From: Epiperipatus broadwayi | Lineage: Eukaryota > Onychophora > Udeonychophora > Euonychophora > Peripatidae | DNA length: 64,000 nt | Assembly (NCBI GenBank): GCA_028023455.1 | Contig: JAQFVV010012441.1 | Coordinates: 2,789,911 to 2,853,910, forward strand | Direction: 5' to 3' | Notes under the pieces: model-generated | Seen by the model: only the letters and a program-made list of their open reading frames with translations | What the model was told of the DNA's origin: nothing | Database searches by the model: none | Shown: piece by piece, positions 1-11,479 of the stretch | How positions within the stretch are numbered: the stretch's first letter is position 1 | Layout of the letters: every line of letters starts with the position of its first letter | Translations under genes and position numbers: made by a program

Positions 1-1150
1 GAATTTGAATAATGTGGAACTTGAATTTTTTTTTAGGAAACTGCCCTTAGTTAATCCAACTAAGTACTCCTTAGTGTTCAGTGGATCTTAGATTATTTGA
101 TACTTGAGAATGCTCATGGTAATTTTAATATAGTTCTTCGCTAATTGTAATGGGGATATTATATTCTTATGGATACATAACTTACTAATTATTATCTTCA
201 CTTCAAAAAAAAAAAAAAACGACGCATCTAATTTTATATTATTGCTATCTAGCATACTTTAGAACAATGATATAGTACAGATTCAATACTTACTCTGTCA
301 CCCTCCCAAACTATGATCCCTTTCGTATTTATTGTTTAATTTTATTATAATTTTTAGATTCTTAGCAAATATATGAATAATATTTTCCAGGATGACTTGT
401 CATTTGTTTATTTTTTTAAAAGTAGTTCAAATACTTATTTGTTATTGTGATGGTGGAATTAATTTATGTTATTGCTGTTTTCATCTCTTCACCATTACGT
501 TTTTTAAGATTGTATGCTTTTTTAATGAATAGAATGGGCTCCCTGATATGAGCAGATTAGGATAATTTCAATTTAATTATTTATTTTTGAGACAAGAGTT
601 TAATATAATCAAGATTATTGTTTGTTTTACTTGCTGATTACTACATTCTTAAAAATCTCTTACTATATAAGTTTCTTGGTTTATTAGAAAATTATAGTGG
701 CTGTGTTTGAAGGCCTGCATATGGATTGCTTTTTTCACTTATTCTTCACTGCTAAATCTAAGATATGAAAATCATGTGGAGTGAAGGCAGAACTTATGTG
801 GGGATTTTAGAAAATCTCATAATTGGGATTTTGAATGTATTTCATGTTTGCAAGTGTCTTGAATCCAAAGTTGACTTAATATAAAAAAATACTTTTTATT
901 TTAAAAGTCCTCGATAATTTTTGAAAATTGCAGTTTTCAGCTTATTGTTAAATAGAGTCAAATATTAATTATGTATAATAGTATTTCCATATTTATCTTA
1001 TTGATCCAAATGCATGTCTTAGAAAATAAAACAGTTAATAGATGTGGACATTTAGTATGCAGATTCTGTAAATTTTGGGGACTTTTTTTTTACTACCCAA
1101 TTTTTAATTTGAATATAATTAATTGGCTGGTTATTAATAGTTCAACAATC
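1..1150. other. No recognisable feature
   Basis: AT-rich sequence with short A and T runs. A short open frame at 971-1156 has no recognisable motif and looks like chance. Confidence 0.5.
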
Positions 1151-2080
1151 ATCTGATCAAGCAATACAAAAAAGGGCAGCTAGAACCTAAGTTCCTAGAT
1201 TTTATAATCAAGATGAATTTGAATACTTTACCTACTAAATATTTTTTACATCACAGAATAATATACAGGTCAGTTGATCCATTCTGTGGCCTTTGCCATA
1301 TGGCTGAGGAGACTTTACAGCATATAATTTTCAACTGCAAGGCCTTGGAGCAGACTAGATGCAATCTGCAGGGGAAATACAGAAAACAAAATACTACAAT
1401 GATGCATATTACGTCAACTTACAAAGATAGGTCTGTACCAGCCATAAGGGCCTCAACGTTATCTTATATGCACTTTGGTGCACTAGGTGTGCATTCGTAT
1501 TGGGTAATAATCCCAGAAGGCATCCAGCCACATTTGAGAATAAATTAATTAAAATTCAAGTTAGGGTCAAGCAGATCACCAGCCCGAATATTTATGCAGC
1601 TACTTGGTCCCTGCTCAGACAAACAGCAAAGTTATAAAGAACGAAGTTGCTGGTTTATGGATAAACTGTAAGTTTTTAATGATTCCAAATATGATCATGG
1701 GACTTTGGGTTTGAAGAAGAAACTAGAATATAAAGGCTGTGAGATAAAGAAATTCATATAATGTCTTCCATGATATACCACGAGATTGGAAATCAAAAAA
1801 CAATGATGAAATTATATCTCCTATTTCCAAAGAATTAAAGAAAGTATGGTCCAGATTATGCTCCTATTGGATAATAATATGCTTAATTGACATTTCTGAA
1901 GTGGATAGAATCATGTACAAATTGCCTGTATAGATATGTACTTTTAAAAAAATGAATATTGTAGCACTCGAAATTGAACTGACAATAATAAGATTGATTA
2001 AACATGTATCTTGTTACGGCATTGTAATACTATGTAACTAAAATGATTAATAAAGTTTACTATTGTTGAAACTTAAAAAA
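1150..2080 (+). pseudogene. 3' end of a non-LTR retrotransposon (LINE), decayed
   Basis: An open frame at 1213-1548 encodes 111 residues containing C-x2-C-x8-H-x4-C (FCGLC then HIIFNC). This zinc-knuckle arrangement closes the pol protein of many LINEs of the I/R1/Jockey type, where it follows the reverse transcriptase or RNase H. Downstream sequence to about 1700 still gives protein-like stretches in shifting frames. The block ends with AATAAA near 2050 and an A/T-rich tail, as expected for a LINE 3' end. No reverse transcriptase core remains, so this is a 5'-truncated dead copy. The clade cannot be assigned from this tail. Confidence 0.6.
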
Positions 2081-2109
2081 ATATATATAAATAAAATATC
2101 AAAATTTTA

Positions 2110-4030
2110 CTATTCTTATTGTAATGGTATATAATGTTACATTATTTTAAAATAAAAATAAAAAGATCATAAATAAAAATTGATTTATTAAAAAGAAAAA
2201 AAAACTTAACTTAAAAACTGAAAATTAAAAGTTGTTTAACATATATATATATATCGCACAGATGGGAAACTTTAAAAACTATTTTAAAAATAAAAGTATT
2301 TGAAAGTATTTTTTTGGTAAAAAAAGTAAAGATGTAACGATATGATATTTTTGAAAATAGAAATAGTGTTGATTTCTATAATCTTAGAAAATGGAAATGA
2401 TTGTTTTATTAATTAAATGATTGTTCTAAAGCACACTAGCCCTTGGGGCACTTGAATAATTAAATGGTCAGATAAGAGAATAAAAAAAAATTAAATGACC
2501 AATGCAAGCACGAAATGACAGCACGGACCGTAAATGAAACACGAGAGGATTAGTGATGTCTTGCTCGTTGAATCCGAAGATTTGATGATAAGAGGCTAAT
2601 AAAAGTATAAAACCCCAAATTTTTGAATTGAGGAAGGAAGATGATAATTGTTATCTTAGAGCTGACTATTAATATACTGTTATAACTAGCGATATTGCAG
2701 ATTTCACAATGTAGAAGTCTGCAATAAATTTAATTTCCGGACAACTAGCTGAGACCTCCTTATGATAGTTATGAACCAAAGTAGCGGCTTCGTTTTCAAA
2801 GAAGGACAAACAATCTATGAAAGTGATCACAAAGATGGACCTCTAAATCTGCTCAATCTGTAAAGTATGAACTCTTGTGTTTATCTAATAGAAACTTTTC
2901 TTAAATTTGCAATTAATAGCTGAAAATAAGAACTATTATCTGGCCTAAAGAATTTAAAATCAATCATTAATATATTTTTTTATGCATATGTTTAAGCAAT
3001 CATTTCTATTTCTCTCTTTTTTGTGTGTGTTATGTGTTAATTAAAATGTTTCAAATTAAAGCTGGGTGTAGATAGCTGCATGGATAAAAATTAATAACTA
3101 TGTTTAAATTCGTTTATGTTTATGCTATTTATTTCGTAGTTAGGACGATGCTTGTGGAGGGATATATGGGTGTTTATATCAATGTAATGTGAAGCGTGTT
3201 TAGCATACAGGGCAATGTGCCCAACTGAATGCATGACCCCAAAGAGGCAGTCATAACATTGCAATGGTCACAGATGTATTTCCTGTGCTAGAGTTCTATG
3301 GACAGGTATTATAAGTCAGCAGATAGACCGCTTTCCCCCATTTGTAGCACTCTTCTTTAATTAATTTATATATGATTCCTTCACCAGACAGATGCACATT
3401 CCTGTACTGGATGAGGATCATGTCCTTCAAATAATATCACGCTGTCAGATGCACATTCCTGTCAGCATGGTTTTATGCTAGCATCTTCATAGTGCATTGA
3501 TTGCGACTATATATCTGGAAGCAGGCATTGGTTTGGCTATGAACTTTTAGTCTGAGATTGAATGAGTGTTTTGATAAGTTTTTTTTTAAGTGAGAAATCT
3601 GTGTAGCCTATCTATACTCAACATGCTAAAATAAAATATTATTAAAATGTCCATCTGTGCAGACTATTTAAAATTGTAACTTAAATTTAAAAATTAATGT
3701 TAAAATCTAAATAGAAATTTTATTCCTCAATTTTAAATGTGCGTTAATAAAATCTGTTGGGTTATTAGTACTGGCAGTGATCTAGTTTATTCTTTTTAAT
3801 CTTTATTAAAAATATATTTTAATAAATATGTTTTAAACCTCTGCTACTCCAGAGCTAGTGGCAAGGGCTGTCGGCCATGGTAAAATCTATGTAAAAATTG
3901 GATCTTTAACAGCACATATCTGCCTACTCTATAAATTTTCTAGGTTCAAATGGTCTAGTGGCACCCTGTATGGCAGATACGGTAAGGCTGCTAGCTCCAA
4001 TCTTCACCCAATGACCGTTATATTATAAAA
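2110..4030 (+). repeat. Dispersed repeat E1, copy 1 (about 1.9 kb)
   Basis: This block matches, along its whole length, the reverse complement of about 38800-40690. Landmarks shared by both copies include TTCGTTTTCAAAG-like and GATCTGCAG-like patches near 2800-2870, a GACAGATG..CATTCCTGTACTGGATGAG patch near 3385-3415, and a GGTGGCACCCTGTA-like patch near 3960. The copies are diverged by many substitutions and small gaps, so both are old. No open frame is conserved between them. The class is unknown; it could be a non-autonomous DNA transposon or a retroelement end. A weak tRNA-like patch lies at the 3' side, on the minus strand around 3945-4010. Confidence 0.7.
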
Positions 4031-4131
4031 CCTGCTACTAGATATAATATTCATGATGTTTCAAGTATATTCTATAGTTTTTCCAAAGGAGTTTTTTTTA
4101 ATGTATAAATGTAAATATATTTATATAATAT

Positions 4132-4250
4132 ACATGTAATGAATATAGCAGTTATAATATATTAATAAAAACTATTAACAAACCACTAAAGTACTTTTGT
4201 TGTTCATTATAGTTTTTATTAATATATTATCACCATTATATTCATTATTT
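4132..4250. repeat. Inverted repeat, perfect 22-bp arms
   Basis: Positions 4154-4175 and 4209-4230 are exact reverse complements. The match continues, with mismatches, about 20 bp outward on each side around AATGAATATA. It may be a small MITE or the end of one. Confidence 0.6.
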
Positions 4251-5094
4251 TTATTATGATATTTATTCCATCACGGACATTTTATTTTATATACTGTATA
4301 TATCCATTTAAATGAATATCAATATCACAAATACCTTTATTAAAAAAGTTTTGTATGATTTTCTTTTATAAAACTATATATCACCATAAATTAACATAAA
4401 AATACTTCTGTTTATGTATACAATTTTATTACATTATTTAATTTCCAATCTATAGTTAATACATTTTCTTTTTCATTAAGTAAACCAATTCTTTAATTAA
4501 CTTTTCCAAAATTTACTATAAAACAATTTATATCATATTCTTATTGAAAAAAACTACAGATTATAGTCTAAATGTCATGAATATTTTTGTGTAATATTTA
4601 TATGTTACAGTTTTATGTTATTAGTTTTTTAATTTATTTTTGATATATCAACTTTTTAAAATTAGGAATGTTTGTAAAGCTGAGGGGAAATTTCATCTTT
4701 AACAAATTTTATATACAGTAGATGCAAATCATTAATCCAGCATATTTTTTGAAGATTTGTACGTTATTTATTTTATTCTTTTCTCTCCATAATTTATCCA
4801 TATCTTTAAACCATCCATATTTTGTTAGAAACTTAAATATTTAATCTTATGTTTAATGTATGTGGCATATATATTTTCATTCTATATGTTTATATATAGT
4901 AAATAAATAAAAAAATATTGTTAGTTTTCCTTTTTATCTTCACTGAATTTTTTTAAAATCTGTTGCAAACTTCTTGCCCATTGAAGTTAAAAGTATTTTT
5001 ATTATTCCTTATAAAAAGTTTTCATTTGCTCCAGGGTATAGCAAGATAATTGTTATTTAAATAAATTATCTCATTGCTAAAATAATAAAAGTCT
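4251..5094. other. No recognisable feature
   Basis: AT-rich intergenic sequence. I see no coding frame, RNA or clear repeat. Confidence 0.5.
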
Positions 5095-5425
5095 AATGAT
5101 CTTCATCGTTATTTTCAATGATTATCAATTCACTGCAGAATAAAAATCTCAGTTTAATCCAGTTTCTCCAATCTCTAGTCTCTCTTTGCCACTCATTTCA
5201 GAATTCTTTATTATATCTATTCATCTCACATGTAGTCTTTTTCTAGGTCTTTTACATTAAGAAAGACCCTGGTGTTTCTTGATTTTAAACTCTGAAGTAA
5301 AAAGTCAATAAACTCACCACACTGGCTAATGCACGTTGGTGAGCAGCACATCAATATTTGTATACTGTATGAATAATCATATAATAAAACAATAGTTGCA
5401 ATGACAAGAATGCATAGATTGGACT
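5095..5425 (-). pseudogene. Internally deleted remnant of the RTE-like LINE
   Basis: The left part (about 5100-5260) matches the 3' region of the antisense LINE at 29985-30150, including the ATCAAT(T/C)CACTG(C/T)AGAAT-like patch and the following CTCTAGTCT patch. The right part (about 5265-5415) matches the 5' region at 33000-33140, including CAATAAACTCA and ATAGTAATAACAGTTGCAATGA-like patches. Reverse transcriptase and endonuclease are absent, so the copy joins a 5' and a 3' end of the same family. Confidence 0.6.
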
Positions 5426-5590
5426 TTGGGATTGATGATTTGGACCAACTGATGGGTGTTGATTCAGCATGAAATATGTATATTGGGGCGTCTTTTTTTT
5501 TTTTTTTTACATGTGTGTGGTCCTGTGTATCAATTGTATAAAATAGATTGGAGAGATGTAGAGAGCTTGAAAGTAATTACATCTAAACCC
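5426..5590 (+). repeat. Family A hammerhead repeat, fragment
   Basis: Contains TTGGACCAA followed by CTGATGG, a 3-4 bp stem-loop II region, GAAAT and TATTGG, aligning with the family A ribozyme described at 42613-42669. The last core base (A9) reads G here, which should abolish activity. It is followed by the family's GTGTGTGGTCCTGTGTATCA-like downstream region. Confidence 0.55.
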
Positions 5591-6696
5591 TAGGAATATA
5601 AAGTATATCTGTATTTAAATATTTGTAATTTTATTTGGCCGCTAGATGTTGACAAATTAAAGGAAGTCAGAATAAGAACTACCACTGTTTGAAAATTGTT
5701 AAGAGTAGTGAACCTCATTTACTTTCAAAAGTAACCTAACCTCATTTAAAGATTAAAAAATCTGAAAAAATATTTTTGTAAAAGTGATACACTCTTTCTT
5801 TGAATTAAAATTTTGAAGCGTGTCTATTTTTTTGCCCCTTTTAATATTTGGAAGAGATTTGCTGTATAATGTAATAAATTTAACAAATACAAAGGAGGCT
5901 TTAATTAAATTATTACTAAAACATTACATTCAAATTTAAAATCACATTGAGCTTTGTGATTCTGATTAAATGGAAACTCATTTGCTATCTTTAATGTCAT
6001 TTCACCTGGTCTTCTTAGCAGGCGATAATATTTGGTTTGATTGACACAGAAATATGGGTACTGTAAGAGATTTAATTCATTTTTCGTCAAATGTTCCTTA
6101 TATAATATCCCATATTTCTATCACATTTTTATTAGAGGACATAAATAATGTTAATAAGTTATATATTTATATGGTATTTAATATTTATATATTATTAATG
6201 TATGTTTTTTTATCATACATTTAACTCGTTGATTTGTGTTTCAACTTTTTAAAATATAGCTTTTTCCCCCCATGTCAGGAATCTCAGTCATCAAGTCCAA
6301 ACATTAATTAGTTAAACATTGCTCAATGTTTTTTTTTCTATATTGTTATTAAATCGATTTATTTATTTTATATGAAAGCTTTTCTGCTTTATTTGAGATA
6401 AAGTCTTAAAATAATGTGTGTGGGGAAAGAATATTTACATACAGTTACTTATCGTTAACATTTTTTTGTTAGTGTCACCATTTTATTTTCCAAAAACAAT
6501 TGCACTAATATTTTCGTGTATTTTTGCATGTCGATAAAACATAAAATATCAGAGCCAAAATTTACTATGTTTTAATTGAAAGATGGAAGTATGTGTGTGC
6601 ATAGACATACAACATTATCACAATTAGTGAAAAAAATTATCAGTGGCATCAAAATAAACAGGTGTCACAATAATTTAATTTATCAAAGATAGTAAG

Positions 6697-6942
6697 CAAT
6701 ATATATTAAGACTATGCGCCTAAATACTACAGTAGGAACTTCTACAAATCTTTAATCCAAGATTAACGCTCTCAAATCAAAATGCTTTAGATTCGACTAT
6801 ATAATTAAAAAAAGTAGGTCAAGGATAAGAGTTGGTCGCTCTTGTCTTTTAAAGTCATTTAATCTTGTGTTAAAGATTTGTAGAAGTCCCTACTGTCGTA
6901 TTTAGGCGCTTAGTCTTAAGGTTATAGCCTTAATATACATTG
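6697..6942. mobile_element. Foldback MITE, about 246 bp
   Basis: The left arm (6697-6765) and right arm (6860-6942) are reverse complements with only a few mismatches, except for a 14-base insertion in the right arm near 6920. A 94-bp loop separates them. No open frame is present. The structure fits a non-autonomous DNA transposon with terminal inverted repeats of about 70 bp. No clear target-site duplication was identified. Confidence 0.7.
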
Positions 6943-8870
6943 TTTAAATAATGAGTATGCGCTTAACAAATTATTAGTTACAACTTCAAAGATAAAAGGA
7001 AGTTGAAAATAAATAAAAAATACAAAGAGGAAACCCCAAAGATATAATGCTCATGTTCAAGAAAAATCTTACTGATATAATATGTTCTATTATTTTAAAA
7101 TGGATATGCTTTCTATCACTAATCCCCTTCCCCCTCAATGAAAATTTTTAATTTCAACAAAATGGTATACTACTAATATTCTGTACCAATGTAAAAATAT
7201 ATACGTATAATAACAGTGAATATTTTTTTTGAAAGATAAACAACTGAAGAGAAATAATCATGGATTATTTATTGTGATTAAAGAATGTCTAATAACTCAA
7301 AGTCAAGATTGCATAGGGAAAATTAATAATGTGTATATTTCTATAAGCTTATTAGATATACTTATTGCTTTTGGCAATGAAAAAAAAAAGTTATACAAAG
7401 AGAAAATAGAACTAATTTATTCAAACTACCTTATGCCAAATTTGAGCATGATGCTTTGTAGAAAAGATAGAATTTATTCATGCTATAAAGATTACCTCAA
7501 AGTCGCTTATGAGAGATGCAGCATGGACTATTGTTGTCTGGGCAACGAGACTGAGAATAGAATATAATGGAAGGAACATTCAAGCACAATATTGAAATCT
7601 AAAATATTCTAAAGTAGAATTATAAAATACTAGATAAATGACCCTAAGCATAGCATCCATAACACATTATTACATTTATAATTTGACAGTCATTGTTCAT
7701 ACTTATGATAAAAGTCATCTTTAATGCCTGCATTCCTTATTTCGCATTCACTGTTTGAAATTTTGTGTGTTCTTACTCGCCCGCAATGATTACTAATGAT
7801 GATAATGTGCACAAATGGTTTTCTTTTATCTTTAAATTTTAAGATTGACTGAATTATTGATTTTTTTTATATGATGTTATATTGCAATGCTTGTTTTTCT
7901 TTTGTCATGCATTATTTAATGTCATTTATAATTACATTATATCTCTCAAACATTTTACTGTTTCATTTTATGGACTGAAGGATAAATCTCTATTATTGTT
8001 TAATTTTTCAGAGAACATCGAGGATGTAATAACTATCTTTACACTGTGTTATAACATAAATACCTGGAATATAATGTTTCAATTTATGGATCAAATATTA
8101 TTTAATATCAATTATTATAAACACCAATATCTTATTAAGTTAACTATTGAAATATTAAAATGAAGTGCAGGAACACACAACTATTACCTCCCACATTTTT
8201 ATCAATTAAGCTGGAACATAGTGTTACTAATTTATGTATAAAATTTAGTAAAATATGTCTGTGTTTTCTTTAATAAGATATCACTACTTAATGATCTGTA
8301 ATATACATATAATATTGTACAAATCATTTTTTGCTAAACTAAAATTTTTTTTATTGGTAATAACCCTTATACTCATATAGATAATATATTATTATGCGCA
8401 ATTTAATCTTTTATATTTACATTTAAAAATGTTGATTGGCACAGTGTGCTAAATGGCACTCTGGCAGATAGTCTTACATTTAGATTTAGTATGTATAGTG
8501 ATTTTTTTTAGCTTGAAGATAATGCTTACTTAAGAAAATATTAACTTTTAGTATGTCTTTGCTAGATTTTTGGATTAACAACTAACCATAACACTGTCAT
8601 TTTGATATGCATAAAAATTAAAGACCATATTGTTTAACATTAAGATAGCAAAAAGTTATTTTACCTGTATTATATATATATATATGAAGTATATATATAC
8701 ACGCATATAAAAATTAAAAGCGAACATTTTTTACATATAAATGTTTATTTATATATAGGTATATGTGTATTAGTCTGATGAAAAGATTTCACATACATAT
8801 TGATCTGGTTATAGCTTTCTTAGCTTTCTAATTTTTCAATCTCATAAAATAATGTCTGCATGAGATCTTC
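6943..8870. other. No recognisable gene
   Basis: Open frames at 7229-7567 and 7882-8163 are low-complexity, rich in I, L, N and K, and lack recognisable motifs. They are expected by chance at this base composition. A short TA microsatellite sits near 8670. Confidence 0.5.
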
Positions 8871-8881
8871 TGACAAAGTTA

Positions 8882-9224
8882 ATCCATCAATTTTGCGGGG
8901 TTCGAACTCAGACATTCATACAATCCACCACTCTCAGTGCCATCTCATATTGCTGACCCACCTGATCACGCACATGTTGAAAAGATAAATAATCACCAAT
9001 ATTTGTAATTCATGCTAAACCAGCAATCATCAATTATTGCTGGTTTAGCATGAAATACATGTATTGGTGATTATTTATTTTTTCAACATGTGTGTGATCA
9101 GGTGGGTCAGCAATATGAGATGGCACTGAGAGTGGTGGGTCGTGTGAAGGTCTGAGTTCGAACCCCGCATATATTACATATGTAATTGCAGGTTTAAGCC
9201 TGTACAATGTATCCATCAATTTTG
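8882..9224. mobile_element. Family A foldback insertion with 14-bp target-site duplication
   Basis: ATCCATCAATTTTG occurs at 8882-8895 and again at 9211-9224, bracketing a 315-bp inverted dimer. The left arm (minus) and right arm (plus) share the family A downstream region, including CTGAGTTCGAACCCCG and the GTGTGTGATCAGGTGGGTCAG patch. The arms meet head to head around 9030, inside the hammerhead core, so each arm keeps only part of it: the left arm keeps TGATGA and both keep stem-loop II. The right end is GCAGGTTTAAGCCTGTACAATGT, which contains a Pol III B-box-like motif. The long duplication indicates insertion by reverse transcription rather than cut-and-paste. Confidence 0.8.
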
Positions 9225-11479
9225 ATAAATGACGACAAGTAACTTTATTTAGTAGAAATTTAAAAAAAAACATATATTTACATTATGTACCTTATTTTTC
9301 ATACAAAGTGGCAATCTGTAACTATTTAGTGGAAATGACGAACATATATTTACATTGTTGTTTTTTTGCAAGAAATAATATTGCAACAACTAAGCTTTTA
9401 GTAATATACATTTATTCCAATAATAAAAAAAAAGCAAAAGATTGTTTCTTGCAATCACTGGAGTGAAAAATGAAAAAAAAAAAAGTGTAGTTATGATTTA
9501 TACAAAAATGTTCATCCAGAAGCACGCATTTTGCGTTTTTCTCAGGATAATATGGTACACACAAAAACTACTTGTAGATCGTTATTCCAATATATGACTG
9601 TCTTTTGAAAATAGTGGACAACTGCATCATCCTTAATAGTGGGCAGTTCCCAAATGTTAATTATTTCATTGGATATAAAAAGTTATTCAAAAAATTCATT
9701 CAGCAGGAATTAAATCTGAACAGGAAATCACTTGGACATCTTACTTTCGCCAGATTAGTCATCCCGGCATTTTTTCATGACATCACAACATATTTTAAAT
9801 CGTAAAATTAGTAGTGAAACCAACATTTTGACTAACAACTTTCCTAATCGAAATATTATCTAATATTCACTTAAAAAAATTAATTCATTTCCTTTTTAGA
9901 AGATTGTAAATGTGTTTTATTCGGTCTTTATATACACATTTGTTTGTGCTGGTGACTTTCATCACCATTGGATTAATATGTAAGTACCTACATATACAAA
10001 TAGATACAAATACATTTAAAAAGAAAACTAAAATAATTAAAATCTAGTGCAAAAGTATAAGCAAAAAATAAAATGACTGCCTGACATCTAATGCGTATAG
10101 ATTTTGATATTTTTTTTTTTTTACAATTTCAAATTTAAAAAAAAAAAATGTTCTGGTGAGGGGAGTCATGATATTTTGGCATTAGAAGTGATAATACATA
10201 GATTGAGCTTCAGTCGGGCTATAATTAGCTCTCAAATCATTTAATTGTATTGTCTTAAATCATTCGAGCTTGGCAATTATCATATAGTACTTGATTTGAA
10301 TCGCAATCTTTTAATTTTTATTTCTAAATAGTACAAAAAATTAGAATTAAAAACTGTATTTTTAATTTTAAAATAAATTTATTTCATGTAAAATACAATT
10401 TTATTTATATAAAGATGTTATTAGATAATAATTACGTTATATAGAGAAGATTTCATTCTGATTTTGATATTATAAATTGTATAGACAGTTTGGCGGTTAT
10501 ACATGGAAAATATGCTTATTCATATAGTCAATCATACAGACTCATTCTAGAGCAGTTTTCTATCCTTTTTTTTTTTTTCACTTCTCGTTAGTTAAAGTTG
10601 ACCTTACTCGTTTATAAGTGAATTGATTGTTATTATTATTAATATTGAATTATAGAAGAAAAAAATAATTCGGTGATAAAGTCAGTAAAAGGAATCAGAA
10701 AATAAAATAAAATTATCGCAATTACCAATTTATATATAAGAAAAAGGAGAGGGTGGGAGCAATACAAATAATTAAAGAATAATTTAAAAGTTACATTCTT
10801 TTGCGAATATATATATATTTAATGGTTGATATTAGATCAGTAAATCCATCAAATAAGTAATTCGCCACTGTCAAATGGGTGATTCAATTAACTGAGTAAA
10901 TATCAGATAGGCCATAGTCTGTTTAATTTTATTCTTTAAAAAAAGAGGCAACGTAATTTATGCGAAGTGATATTAAAAATAAAAGGTTATTCCCTAGGAC
11001 CAACAGTTTGAAGAAAAGAAAAATTGCTGCGTTAATTTTGATTAAGAATTCTCTATCCATATTATTTATAAATGTCCCTTTAAAAGGCATTTGGGATTGT
11101 GGGATGTAACAGTATTACATCTAGTTGCATAATATAAAGTGATTCATGCTAACCAATAAAAAAAAGTATTGATTGGAAGAGCTTCAATGTTAATAATTCA
11201 TTAAGTTCAAATATTCTAGGAATCAACATTTGAATCTTATAATGAGAAATAATTACTGAGATCTGTTATGGAAATAATTGTTGGGGTCTAGGACGGTTTA
11301 GAAGCATCTTATTTTGGTGGGAATGTCAATATGAAAGCTTCATAATATTTAATCTTGTTCTCAAATAAGGAAGGATGATTTTAATGAGTTTGTATATATA
11401 AAATGGCTCCAGAAAAGAGTTTGCTGCTAACTGAAAGGAAATCTTTGATTCATCTTTGAGGCCTTAAATGAATGAATAG
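9225..11479. other. No recognisable gene
   Basis: AT-rich sequence with homopolymer runs. A 66-residue frame at 9605-9805 shows no motif. Confidence 0.45.

Noticed and set aside
7229-7567. 112-residue open frame
   Set aside because: Composition is dominated by I, L, K, N and Y; no motif; expected by chance in AT-rich DNA.
7882-8163. 93-residue open frame
   Set aside because: Same reasons; no signal peptide or domain that holds up.
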